A stretch of 64,000 bases of DNA, taken from assembly GCF_030272615.1 (NCBI RefSeq), contig NC_081408.1, positions 68,117,546-68,181,545 on the forward strand, given 5' to 3'. Position numbers and translations under genes: made by a program. Position 1 is the stretch's first letter, and each line of letters begins with the position of its first letter. The DNA comes from Cryptomeria japonica (taxonomy: Eukaryota > Streptophyta > Pinopsida > Cupressales > Cupressaceae). Under the pieces are notes generated by a model. The model ran no database searches, had not been told where the DNA came from, and worked only from the letters and a program-made list of their open reading frames with translations. Positions 45,864 through 57,321 of this stretch are shown here, in pieces.

Positions 45864-47730
45864 CTAACTAGGCCATTCAAACTGACTCATTTTATGATCA
45901 CTTGGAAATGCAGAGAATTTTTTTTTGAAATGGGCTTCTAAAATTGACTCAAATTTAATGAGTCCCAACAAAGTGGATGTTGGGTCTTTTGCTATACCTG
46001 GAAAGGTAACCTTTGCTTTGCTTCTCGTGATAACATTGATTGGTTCTGAAGATGAATTATCTTTAACAATGATCACATTTACCACATCATCATATGTATA
46101 AGTGTAATTCACTTTGGATTTTCCTTTGTCATATTTTAATTGGGTTGATTCACCTTTATCATAATTCAGAAGTGGAGTTTTGAAAGCCAAGTGTGATTCA
46201 TTTGTCTTATGGCTATCCACTGTGATGGTTCCATTGTCGATTAGATCTTGGATAAGGTGTTTCAATCTCTGACAATCATTTGTTAGGTGTCCTTTATTCT
46301 GATAATAATTGCAAAAAAGATTGTTCTTTCCACCAATTTGGCTTGAACGGTGGTTCATAACTTCTTGCTTCTGGTAAAACAATCAATTTGTTGGCAAGCA
46401 GAGTTTTTAGAGCTGATTCTAAAGGTTCTCCAAAGTTTGTGACCCTCCGAGGATTGGAGAAAAAGGACTTGGCTTTATTATTTTCTGGATTGTTATTGCT
46501 TGGGATTTGACTTGATAGATTAAAAATTGGTTGTTGTTGTTTTGTAGTACTATTATCGTTATTCCCTTCATTGCTGACATTCCTATTCTTTGACTAGAAC
46601 TTGGGTTTGTCATTGTTTTTATTGTTATTGTTGTTGTTGTTGTATGAATTATTGTAAAGTTTTAGTTCTCCTTTCTTTACCATTACGTTCTCTATTTTCA
46701 GACCATTCTCAATCATTTTGGCAAAAGAGGGAGGACATTGTATCCTTAGTCGATAACTCATTTCACTGATAAGATTATCAATGAATATGTCTATTTTTTC
46801 TTGATCAGGTACATCTCAGGGATACCTATTAAACACACGTTTCCATTGTTGCAAGAAGATCATAAAGAATTCACCATTCTTTTGTTTAACATTGTAGAGA
46901 TCCAATATTGTTATTTCATTCCTTATATTGTAGGAGTATTGTGAAATAAACCTATTCACAAGTTCTTCAAAAGACTTGATTTTGGATGGTAATCTTAAAA
47001 ACCACTCCATTGATTGTCCATTTAGACTCCTAGGAAAAAGACGCATAAGGTAAGTTTCATCATGAGCAAATTCCATGCTCATAGTACAAAACTCCCTAAT
47101 GTGATCTTGAGGATCATATTTTCCATTGTATTTGTCATATTTAGGAATCTCACAATGTTGCAGAAATGGTATCATATTCAGATTTTTATCAAAAGGATAT
47201 GGGCATATATCTTCTAATGAATACTTCTTGGAGCTTGTCCCATTTTGCATGTCTTGTATATGTTGTTGTAGAGTTTGTATTTGTTGAGTAGGGTTTGACA
47301 ATGAATTATCCACATAGTTTCTCCTTGTTTCTTCGTGAGTTCTCTTATCACTAAGCTCTTTTCTTTTGTCATCCCTTTCTTTCCGTGTTTCTTCATTGCT
47401 TTCTTTGTTCACATCTTTATTATTTGGCTCATCTGTGTTTTGGGTGTTACTTGCCTCCGCATCTTGTTTCAAGCTTTCTATGTTAAATTCTTGTGGTAGT
47501 TTAGCTCCAGATTTTGCCAACATCAAGAGATATTTTTCTTTTTGTTTTGCAAATAATTTTTCCATTAGCCTATCAAATTTGAAATATTTCTCAAGGTCTC
47601 TAATGGTGCTATTGACTGCTTCTTCGTCAACAATAGTAAATCCAAAAGTTTGGAATATAGGATTATCTTCTTCCTCCATTTGTTGTTGTTTTCTAAGTTG
47701 TTCGTGTTGGGCTCTAGTCCAAACTAACAT
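45864..47730 (-). pseudogene. Gypsy D gag
   Basis: ATG at 47730 opens a 304-codon frame: an N-terminal helical region, a charged Lys/Glu/Asn spacer, then the gag capsid domain (YNGKYDPQDHIREFCTMSME, LFPRSLNGQSMEWFLRLPS, FEELVNRFISQYSYN). A TGA-type stop follows near 46816, and the frame continues to an Asn run (about 46620-46650) where it shifts. The last part carries a zinc-knuckle-like CNYYQNKGHLTNDC and ends FEWPS at 45864. In LTR elements this protein forms the particle. The upstream neighbour is the D leader; the downstream protease is displaced by the 41.8-45.9 kb block. Confidence 0.88.
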
Positions 47731-50059
47731 GATATTATTTCAAAGTTATTGAAATTTCCAAAGGACAAAGTCAATAGGTGATTATTGGTTTAGGAAGATA
47801 TGCCTAGTTGATTTTACCACTATTGTTTGTTCGTTGGGATAAAGCATCTCTTTGTTGAAAAACACGTCTTTGCAAAATCTCATCATCAAATTCTGTACTA
47901 CAACCACATAAGTAGTGACGAAAATGGTGTAGGAATGTCCTATGTTTCAATAAGATCTTGCAATTGATATACAAGAATCTTATTCTTTTCTAAGTAGCTT
48001 TATAACTGGGTTTTCTTTTCTTAAGGTGATACTTAAAAGTCATGTAAGCATTTGACAATTTACAAGTTTGTTTGATTCCAATGTTGGTGGAATTTTGTTT
48101 TTTTAATATAACCTAGGTTCAAAATAGGAAAGATATATCCAGGATTATTGAACCTAGTATAGGTTGATCAAGCTTCGTGATAGAAGATTTGATTATCCTG
48201 ATGAGAGACTTAACAATGGATTTTGATTTTTTTGCACTTAAGATGTTTGAATCAATAGCTTGTTGAATGTTGATGTTTATGGAACTTCTTGGGAATAACC
48301 TGTGGGATTAGTGCCCTAGTTTGTTGAACTAGTTTGAAAAATACGTGATGGTTTAGAGACAAACCTACTTCAAGAATTATTTTGATACTGATGTTTTGAC
48401 ATTCTGGTTTTGATCTGGTGTTTCAAATGTTGGAAAGCTTTTGTATTACTCTTTTTATCAAACTTTTCCAGCAATTTGTTGGATTTTTGCTCACTTGTAG
48501 ATGATAATTTTCTTCAATTTTTGACCATTTGGAACATGTTATAGACATAGAAGACACAATGTTTAATAAACAAAATGCACAAGCAAGTACAAATCCTATG
48601 GCAGGCTAAGACAATAGTTGTTGAATCTTACGTGGGGTTTCCCCCGAGGCTACGCTATTCAAAGCGGATATTTAGATGTTTGACCCCACTGGCTCCACCC
48701 TCGACACTCACTTCTTTGGGGCAGCCAAGCACCAGTTTCGATGAAAACTCCCCATGGCAAACTTTATATCTCTACTAGGAACCGTATGTATGTGAGCCAC
48801 TTCAGAGGTCCGACTTCCTACGCCAACAACTAGAAGGATTTTGGAAACTAGTACAAGTGTTTTTTAGTAAAGGCTTCCAGTCATGTGGCCATACATGCAG
48901 CACTTTCAACTCTATAAATACAGAAGGTTCCCAGCCTATAGAGGTTACGTTCCATAGGGTTTATGGGGAAACATAGTGTCGGTATGAACTTATCAGCACA
49001 TGTTGTTTGGAACTTTCATCACAAACATGATTTATTTATAGTGGATTGGAAGGACTCGGTTTTAGCCCATTTCCACTTTAGGTCATTCCCCTCTCATTGG
49101 CCCCCTCAAGGTAGCTCAAGAAGGTAGGCGCTCTAAAGGTTTTAATTGCTTGAAAGTAAAGAAAGCATAAAAGAGTGGGTTTGGCTTTTTGGTCACCCAA
49201 TTAAGGGGAGAGCATATACCTACCACTTTCGAGACACAGAATATAAGTGTTCTTTTTAATCCTTTCAAAGAAATTGTTGGCTAAGTCCTATTTGGAGATG
49301 TTGCTCCAACAAGCATGGTGTTTATTTTAGCCTTTTTTAAAATTTTATGTGCAACTATTTTAGAGAAGTTACTAAAAATGCAAGTTGCTTGCTGTCAATT
49401 CATCCTCTTAGTTAAACTAAATGAAAAATATATGATATGTTACTTCCCAAAATAAGACTTTTAAAAAACTAGATGATGAAATACATTAAATTTGCCTTAA
49501 ATACCATCCTGCACATGCATGTTAGTAGTTTGAAAATTTTGATTTCTTGGAAATTTGAACCTGCAAGAAATTTGTGTTAGTTTGTAAACAGAAGCGCTAA
49601 TCTAACATATGCACTATCTTCTTGCTCAAAAGCGCCAACTTGTAGGTCAAAAGTGCTAACCTAGACTGCAAAAACGCTGCTCTGTGGATACAAAAGTGTG
49701 ATTTCTTTGACAAATGCACTAACCTAGGACACAAATGCGTAAATCTGTGATGCAAATGCACAAACTTTAAGACAAAAGTGCTAACCTAGGACACAAATGC
49801 GTGAACCTGTGATGCAAATGCGTAGACTTTAAGACAAAAGCACTAACCTAAAATGGTTATGCACCAACCTATGGTGCAAATGCACTAACCTAGAATGAAA
49901 ATGCGCTAACCTATGGTGCAAATGCACTAACCTGTAGAAAAAAAGCATTCTCAAAATTCACACATGCATGAATCTGCATCATAAATACGTTAATTTTACT
50001 TTTTGCGAGATTTTTAAAGGTATATATGAGGTTCATGAGCCCCACGGTGGGCACCAAAA
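47731..50059 (-). other. Gypsy D 5' leader
   Basis: About 2.3 kb between primer site and gag without a coding frame. The primer-binding site on the minus strand is TGGTGCCCACCGTGGGG (plus 50040-50056). A degenerate tandem array occupies about 49600-49945. The rest shows nothing recognisable. Confidence 0.75.
49600..49945 (-). repeat. Degenerate ~22-bp tandem repeats in the D leader
   Basis: Units of about 20-23 bases resembling AAATGCGCTAACCTAGGACAC recur about fifteen times with variation (GTGCTAACCTAGGACACAAA, ATGCACTAACCTAGAATG and others). The array lies about 100-450 bases downstream of the primer site on the genomic RNA, where packaging or translation signals are usually found. Confidence 0.75.
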
Positions 50060-51172
50060 TGTGTCGACTTGAATTTCATCCTCAGAATGCTACCTGCAAC
50101 AAGTTAGTTTCACAAAATACAAATGAAAATGCTACAAGAAATCCAAATTCAACCAATGAAACTACATGAAATACATATGAAATAAAATACTAATATTACC
50201 TTCATGGCTTATGTCCCATTGTGTCCTAACTCCACTGTTCCTAGTTGCAGATGGTGTGCTCTCAAACAATACACTGATGGCTTCCAAGATGGCATATGAA
50301 TAATGGACTGATAGCTTGTAGTTAACTGATACTATGATATGCAAATACTACATGATTATGCTAAAATGATATTTGTTTCAAGATTAAAACTCACGGATAC
50401 AAAAATTAATTTGAAGACTAACTCTCTCTCAACTGAAGCTCTTGATTTTATAGACCTTGAGAGGATTAGATGATGTGGCTTAGATCAACGGTCCTGATCA
50501 AATCTATAGATTTGGATGGCTATGAGAAAAGGTGAAGGTTGAGAGAAAGGGGGAAGGAGAAGACAAGTGTCATTCATCTCACCTTGACTGGGTTGCTGAC
50601 TGAGAGAATCTAGGGATGGTTAGAGAAGATTTGGGCATGATAGGACAAGTAGACTCAAGTCCTTCCTAAGATGTAGGGGGTGTTGGAGAGAATATAGTAA
50701 ATGGTTATGAAATATGTGTATGTACACAATTTTCATTAAGTTTGGAGGTTGGAGATAAATGATGAATTAATATCTAAGAAATATTAATTTCTTTAGCCAC
50801 ATGTTGGATGAGTTGGCAAAAGGAAGATGAAGTGGAAATGGAAGGTGAGTTGGAAAAGAAAGATTAAATAATTTAAGAAATTATTTAATATTTGAGACTG
50901 TAGGATAGGAGAATAACTATTAAATATTAGATATTTAATTGTTTGGAGAAGATAATTAAATATTAGATATTTAATTAACTTGGTTAAAAGGATAATTAAA
51001 TATTAGATATTTAATTAATTAGAGGAATAGGATAGATGAATTAATTAATAGAATATCAATTAATAGAAAGACATGAAAATGAATTAAATAAATTAATCTT
51101 TTCAAATTAACTATTTAATAGAAGAAAAATTATTAAATAAATATAAAATATTTATTTAATTGCTCATAGCCA
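50060..51172 (-). repeat. Gypsy D 5' LTR (probable extent)
   Basis: The inner edge is set by the primer site: plus TGTGTCGACTTG starts at 50060. The outer edge is placed at ATAGCCA, 51172, just before homology to element F begins. On the minus strand a TATA box CTATAAAATC lies at plus 50444-50453. Three copies of TAAATATTAGATATTTAA, a near-palindrome, occur at about 50921-50938, 50957-50974 and 50997-51014. No second LTR is in the window, so the outer edge is approximate. Confidence 0.6.
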
Positions 51173-51414
51173 TTTTTATGTGTATATAGTGACTATGAAT
51201 ATGTTGATGTGGACAAGCATTTATCAACTAAATTTTCAAAAACCTTAATACTAGCTCCTAGGATCGAACAAAGTGACTTACCACATGAGCATAGTCCTTG
51301 TTTGGATCTTGTGATATCTCCATTTTTTGTGCTCGATGACGCTCCTCTAGCATGTTTCTTGCCTTCCCAAAATAGTGATCAGCAAGATCAGGAGGCAGAT
51401 GTCATGCTAGATTA
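51173..51414 (+). pseudogene. Element F: C-terminal tail of C-family polyprotein
   Basis: Plus-strand frame from about 51188 reads YEYVDVDKHLSTKFSKTLIL, then EHSPCLDLVISPFFVLD, then PLACFLPSQN and stops at TAG 51412-51414. It matches the end of the element C polyprotein (YEYVDIDNHLSNEFSKALIL, EHSPCLDLVITPSAVLD, PLACFLPS), showing the tail is conserved in two independent copies. The rest of the protein is cut off by the gypsy D LTR. Confidence 0.85.
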
Positions 51415-52157
51415 GCAATCTTAGCACTGTAGATCTTCTCTCTCTCCCTTGCTCTTTTGTGACCATTCTTCTATGTGTATCCCTGTTATTCTATTGTTCC
51501 CTTTGTGTCTATTTGGGGATAATTCAAAACATTGAGATCTCTTTTGGTCTCTTTCATGTTGACCTAAAAGACATCCTCACTTCCCTTTCTTCTAAGGTAG
51601 TGTCCTTCTTTAGGGAATGACAATTATTATATGCACATATACATATATGATATACATGAGTTATCATACAACATGTTGACCCTGAGGAAAGCGAAACTAC
51701 CTCATGTTTTGTGATCATTATCCTTGGGTTTATTCCTCACTTGGGGGCTAAATCCTTGCAATAACATGCTCCCTCTCTTATATCTCTCTTGGGTGTATCA
51801 TACCTTAAATCAATCCCTCTTGATAAGGCACACGTAATCACTTTAATATGGGGGCGTACACTTCGCTCATACTTTCTTTTTCGATACTTAGAATTATTTA
51901 GTGAACTTGGCTTTTCTTCATAATCTTGGTATCTTTTTCGTGACTCATAGTGAGGGGAACCTTGCTACTTGTAGTCATGGTTTTCCCTTCTTGATATTCC
52001 CTTTTACTTTGTTAATCAAATTCATAAGATCCTAAGTCCACTGGGGGCTTGGTGTATCTTGCCTCCTTGACGTGGTAGAAGTCTTTCAATCTTGTTTCCT
52101 TGTACTTTACCGATAGTATTAGCCTACACTTATACTCCCACTAAAGTGGGGGCTAAA
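51415..52157 (+). other. Element F 3' untranslated region with polypurine tract
   Basis: Non-coding block homologous to 9448-10204 of element C in the opposite orientation. AAAGTGGGGGCTAAA (52143-52157) is the probable plus-strand primer. Confidence 0.75.
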
Positions 52158-53339
52158 TATAGTGTCATAAAATTGTGACCCTTGCAATGTTCGACCATAT
52201 TAGGGTCCTCACACATGCAAACTAAATCCCTAAGCCTTATCGAAGACTAGAGACTTACTCGACGCCTGAGAACCGCATCTTGCTTGCCCTCCGCACTACC
52301 TAGATTGCATCCCATCCTGCAAAAAAAGGTAAGACATAGGCGTTGTGCCCCTATCCATTGCCCCATTTTGGGGTAGGACCCTTTTAAAATGTTCTTTGGA
52401 GGTTGCACATTGAGTGGGAAAACTCCCCCAGTGTCAGTCTGCAACACAAAATCAGTCAATTAAACCTAATTGATGATTATATAAGTTGCATTCTCCTTCT
52501 CATTTACATAAGTTGAAAAAGTTGGATGAGTGGGAAGTTTACATGAGATCAAGCATTCAAGAACATTCAAGGATTCCTTTCCATCATTGAGCATTCTCAA
52601 GTCTCCCTTCAATGCTAGGTGTTGCATTCAAGTTAAGGATTCAACCATTGAAGAGCAGATTCATTCCAACATTCAATTCCACACAAGCAAATCTATCTAC
52701 ATTCTATTTATAACCTCCCTTGAGGTGATTTACATTTCAGTCTTTCATTTTCATTTAGTTGCAAGTACTTTCTTTTATCATTTGGTTAATTCCAAAACTA
52801 GGGTTTGACCTGAAGGAAAACCCCCAATCCCAACACCTTTCCCTCTCTTTTCTGTGTGTAGGTTGCAGGTGTGCAGTTGTACTTTCAGATTCAGGCTCCA
52901 TTTGTAGAGGCAAAAAACTCTTTTTCATTTTGTGGATTTTTTGGAGGACCGTGTACACTCACACCACGGTTCGAGTAACTTTTCTTCAAATTCATAGGGC
53001 GACTTCGTCTCGACAGATTATTTCTAGATCCAGGTGCACAACTTCATCCTATCCTTCTACCTTGAGTTATAATCAGATCTTTGTCACTTTTACACTTGAT
53101 TGTAAGTACACAATTCAATCAATCCAAATCTCAATCTTAGAAGAGGGGATTCACTTATCATCACTCAGAATTAAATCTCTTTCTCTAGAGGTTGAATCTA
53201 GTGTATTTTCCTCCCTCTCCCAATGTAATGTGGAAAATATGTTTGAAGAGAAATCTTAAGTGAAACTTTTATCTCTCCTCTAAGGGAAGAAAAGCTTTCC
53301 TCTTGATATCTCCATCATTCACCTTTTTCCAATATCACA
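52158..53339 (+). repeat. Element F 3' LTR
   Basis: Starts TATAGTGTCATAAAATTG, aligned with the C LTR start TGTAGCGTCGTAAAATTG, so the terminal TG has become TA. The GGAGGACCGTGTACACTC palindrome motif lies near 52940, TCTGTGTGTAGGTTGCAGG near 52850, and the probable end is ATATCACA at 53339. The boundary at the right is approximate, and no target duplication could be tested because the left end of F is not in the window. Confidence 0.75.
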
Positions 53340-53393
53340 ATAATACATATTATATATCTGTATATAATATATATAATATATTAAATATCATAT

Positions 53394-55182
53394 TGTAGAC
53401 ACCCAAATCTGTCCACTTAATTAAATGAATACTTAGTATTTATTTGATTATTTAACCATTGATCAATAATTAATTAAATTAATATTTAATTAATTCATCT
53501 TAACCCTCTTCTCCTATTAATGAAATAAATTATTCAATTTATTTGATTTAATTCACTTAACCAAATTTAGACCACTAATTAAATAAATAAATCATATTTG
53601 TTTAATTAAATCTTCTCTCACATTTAATATTTATTTAAATCCCCCCAAATCCCATCTCTCACATTTAAATATATTAGCATTTATTTAAATCACCTTTATC
53701 CTCCACCCACTTGTATTTTCCTACAAATGCAAGTTGCACAACTATTTTAAATAAATAAATAATTTATTTTAAATCCTATTTATCCTCACCCACTTAAAAC
53801 CTTTAATGGTTTCCCTTAAAGTCTTGAAACTTAATGGCTTCCTTCTAGAGTCTTCTCAAGCCTTTAATGGTTTCCCTTAAAGTCTTCAAACTTAATGGCT
53901 TCCTTCTAGAGTCTTCTCAAGCGTTTAATGGTTTCCCTTAAAGTCTTCAAACTTAATGGCTTCTTTCTAGAGTCTTCTTAAGCCTTTAATAGTTTCCCTC
54001 AAAGTCTTCAATCATTTAATGCTTTATCTTCCTTTTTCTCATGTAAATAAATTAAGATTTATTTAAATAAAATCCAAAATTCACTTTCACGTTTAAATAA
54101 ATTAATATTTATTTAAATATCTATCCAAATGTAAATTACACCATTTAATTGAAATAAATGATTTTATTTTAATTGAAAATCTCAAAATTCCCCCCACTTG
54201 AATTCTCCTACAAAATCTACTTGCATGCTTAAATCCCTTCTAGATTCTTCTAACTCCTTCTAATTAGCCAATCCTATCCTAATCATTGTCACATTCCTAA
54301 ATAAAAGGAAGTCACTTCTCAAAAACCTCCAAAGTCTTAAATAACCATTAAAGGCTTTATGTCTTCAAATGGTTAGCCTCTAAAGTCTTCCAAACCATTA
54401 AAGGCTCTTACATAACCATTTATGGTTAACTCACCTTTTACCTTTGGTTAGAGACTTTCCTCTAACTTAACCATCATTTTGACTCATGGGTCTCTTCAAA
54501 GCATTTATTTCTTTGACTAAGGTAACCATTTAACCCTTGCACATTCATTTATCCCTTGGATAAAAGGAATATCCATTAACCTAACCCTAACCCAACCACC
54601 TAGGATAACCATCATGTCCCCTCAAGTATTTAATGCTCCTTATCTCTCCTCTCAAGCCTCCTCATAGTGACACTTGTCAACATGGGATTGGATTGAAAGT
54701 CTCACATGGATTGAATATATTTCAATCCTAACCCGTATTAAGATTTCTCAATCTTAACCTTTCATTTCCCCATTTCTTCTATAAATAGAACCATTATCCT
54801 CAAGCAAAGGAGTTTACTATACTAGTATTAGCATAGAGCTTTCTCATATAATCACTATCTACACTTGCATAGCATTTGTTTATCATATCCAACCATCTTG
54901 AATCTCCATATGGCATCCATGGCTAGTGCTAAAAGCTAAGAGCTACACTCATTTGGGACTTGGAGAGGGGAGAAACAAGGGAGAAGCATCAAAAGGCATC
55001 ATGGAAGCATCTTAGGGAGGCTCTTTTCCTTTCTTTTGGTTTGTTAAACTTATTTCATGCTTTTTGAAATCTCTTTTGATATGTTTGGAATGGTTTTTAG
55101 TTCTTTGTTTTGGTTTTATGGTTGAAACTAACTTATTAACATTGAACTTTGTTGTTGCCTTTTCCCCATTTCCACAACATCA
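53394..55182 (+). mobile_element. Solo LTR G1
   Basis: TGTAGACACCC to AACATCA, 1789 bp, flanked by a perfect CATAT duplication (53389-53393 and 55183-55187) inside an AT microsatellite. It holds many TTTAAATAAAT palindromic runs, three full 61-bp tandem units (53800-53982, CCTTTAATGGTTTCCCTTAA...) plus a partial one, and TATAAATAG near 54782. The same family as 57322-59155, in the opposite orientation. Confidence 0.94.
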
Positions 55183-55329
55183 CATATAATATATTATGTA
55201 TATATACACACACACATGTGTATTGCCTTTTGATATTTTATGTGTATTATATGTATATGTGTATGTACATATATTGATATATATTTTCTTTTGATATCTT
55301 ATTGCACTAGATTGTATTCCTCTCTCTCT

Positions 55330-56005
55330 CGCACTCTCTCTTAGGACCCCACATAACACCTAATTACCTCTTCAGATCATGTATGCTATCTCAAAGGGTC
55401 AAATGGTGTCTTAAGGGGTCATATGGTGTTGTAACACATGTGTCGCTCAATTAGGACCCCACATGACCCCTAATGAAATCATGTGATATGTCTTCCTCTC
55501 CCTCATCTTCCTCTCCCCCATCTCCCTCCCTCCCTTTTCTTTCCATCACTCCCCCTCCATCCCTTCCTCCCCCATCTTTCTCTCTCTCTCTCTCTAGACC
55601 CCACATAATACAACATGACCCTTTACGATTATATGATGTCCTAAAGGGTCATATAATGTCTCGAGGTGGAAAAATGAACCATTACTACAATATAAAAAGT
55701 AGTGCCAATACTGCTTACAAAATTTGACACCTAAGGGGTCATGTGGTGTCCTAAGGGCTCATAAGACATCATATGACCCCTTAGAACACCATAAGGTGTC
55801 TTAAGAGGTCATATGGTTTCTTAAAGGGTGGTAGGACACAATATGACCCCTAAGGACACATTACATGACCCATAACGACACCTAAGGGGTCATATGGTGT
55901 CCTAAGTGGTCATAGGACATTGTATGACCCCACATAACACCACATGACCCTTTAGGAGCATATGACATCCTAAGGGGTCATACGGTATCCTAAGGTTTCA
56001 TGATG
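55330..56005. repeat. Inverted and direct GGGGTCATATGGTGTCC-type repeats
   Basis: Variants of CCTAAGGGGTCATATGGTGTC and its reverse complement recur about fifteen times, often back to back, forming many potential hairpins. A CT-rich microsatellite (about 55490-55600) interrupts the field. No coding frame is involved. Confidence 0.8.
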
Positions 56006-56084
56006 AACCATTATTACAATATAAATTTTTTTACCAATATTGCTTAAAAGAATAACAAACCAACATGCTCCCCCTCTCTTCCTT

Positions 56085-56262
56085 CCTTAATACCCAATCC
56101 CTCTCTCTCTTCTTCTCTCCCTCCCCCCCTCTCTCTCTCTTCCATCCTCTCTCTACCCCTTTTTGACTCTCTCCCTCTCCCTCTCTCTCCCTCTCTCCCC
56201 CTCTCCCTCCCTCTCTCTCTCATTCTCCCCCTCTCCTTCTCTACTCTTTCCCTCACCCTACC
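56085..56262. repeat. CT/GA microsatellite
   Basis: Nearly pure pyrimidine on the plus strand (CTCTCTCCCTCTCC and variants). Predicted Arg/Glu- or Ser/Pro-rich frames across it are artefacts. Confidence 0.95.
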
Positions 56263-56528
56263 CCCTTTACCTCCCTTACTTTATATTGTTGTATTGCAAT
56301 TAGGTTTGCCATGTAGTGGTCAACATTTGGATGAACTATAGACCTAGTAATCCCAACGTCCACATTTTGAGCAGCCGAGGCTATGCTTTCCTTGATATTC
56401 TTAGCATTTGAATTAGTGTACAAAACCCATTGTGCATCATCCCTCTGTTGGTTCCCAAAATAAATTGGGTTTACACTGCCATAGGGTAGAGACCAAGCTG
56501 ATTCCTCTGAATACCTATGGAAAGCCAC
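56253..56528 (-). other. Exon-like open frame of unknown origin
   Basis: A minus-strand frame of about 85 residues (AFHRYSEESAWSLPYG, FGNQQRDDAQWVLYTN, ITRSIVHPNVDHYMANLIAI) has normal protein composition, unlike the surrounding repeats. It starts just after a TAG that could be the end of an intron and ends at AAAGTAAGG, a good 5' splice-site match, before the GA-rich tract. I do not recognise the family. It could be a captured exon, a retroelement accessory piece or chance. Confidence 0.35.
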
Positions 56529-57321
56529 TTCAAACTATCAATACCTTCAGGCCTGGAGCAACTTCAACAAGGATACAAGATCCTTCTACACTTCAGGCTC
56601 TGTAAAAACTGGGAGGGTAATCCCTTCAGTGAACTTCTTGACCTCTGCAACTACACTCAGGAATTTACTAAAAACAAAGAAGATTATCTCATAAAAAGGC
56701 TCAATACAAAGGCAGAATTCTCAAGGATGGAAAATCCTTTAGTGATCCTTGACCTTAGGCTGGAGCATGAGATGGGTGAAATAAATTTTAGAAAATACAT
56801 GAAAACTTAACAATGATATTCTGATATTTAAAAGATTATCTTGAGGAGTCACAAAGAAAATAGACAAGAAAATGAAAACCTAATGAAATTTTATAGCAAA
56901 TACCAATGTCTTATTTATTTGGACTACAGAGTCTCTAAAACGTTACTGAAATTTGATAAAAAACTTATATAATAGCTGATTTAGTCTTAAACAATACTGC
57001 CTTACAATATTGTTCCATCTACAATCCATTATTTGAACTACTTATCAAATCCTGGTACAAGTCTTATCTCTCTGTAATTTCAATCAAGCACTTTTAATTC
57101 ACCCCTTGGATTAAAACATAGAATGGAAAATTGCATACATCATAACAATGCAATAAGTAAATGAAACCCTTGATCCCGTTTACTCAAAAGAAAATAAAAT
57201 TGTATATACAAGAGTAAAGATTTGAGAATATATTTGTATTAATCTCATAAGCTATCTTCTATCAGATAACAGACAATAATTTTGATTACAGAATAACCCA
57301 TTTGAAAATGAAACTAGTAAC
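56529..57321. other. Non-coding block similar to the left end of 41813-45863
   Basis: CAGG-CTGGA-CAAC, AAGGAT-ATCCTTCTAC and CTTCAGGCTCTG are shared with 41790-41860, and GCATGAGATGG with 41990-42010. It is probably part of a long LTR family also present at 41.8-45.9 kb. No boundary is proven. Confidence 0.4.

Noticed and set aside
49600-49945. CRISPR-like array
   Set aside because: Repeats are degenerate, contiguous and without unique spacers, in plant retrotransposon leader DNA.
52759-53259. 166-codon plus-strand frame
   Set aside because: It lies wholly inside the F LTR and has no counterpart frame in the C LTRs.
55473-55727. Ser/Pro-rich 84-codon frame
   Set aside because: It is a translation of CT microsatellite with no gene context.
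56044-56256. Arg/Glu-rich frame on the minus strand
   Set aside because: It is a translation of the GA repeat; composition is fully explained by the microsatellite.
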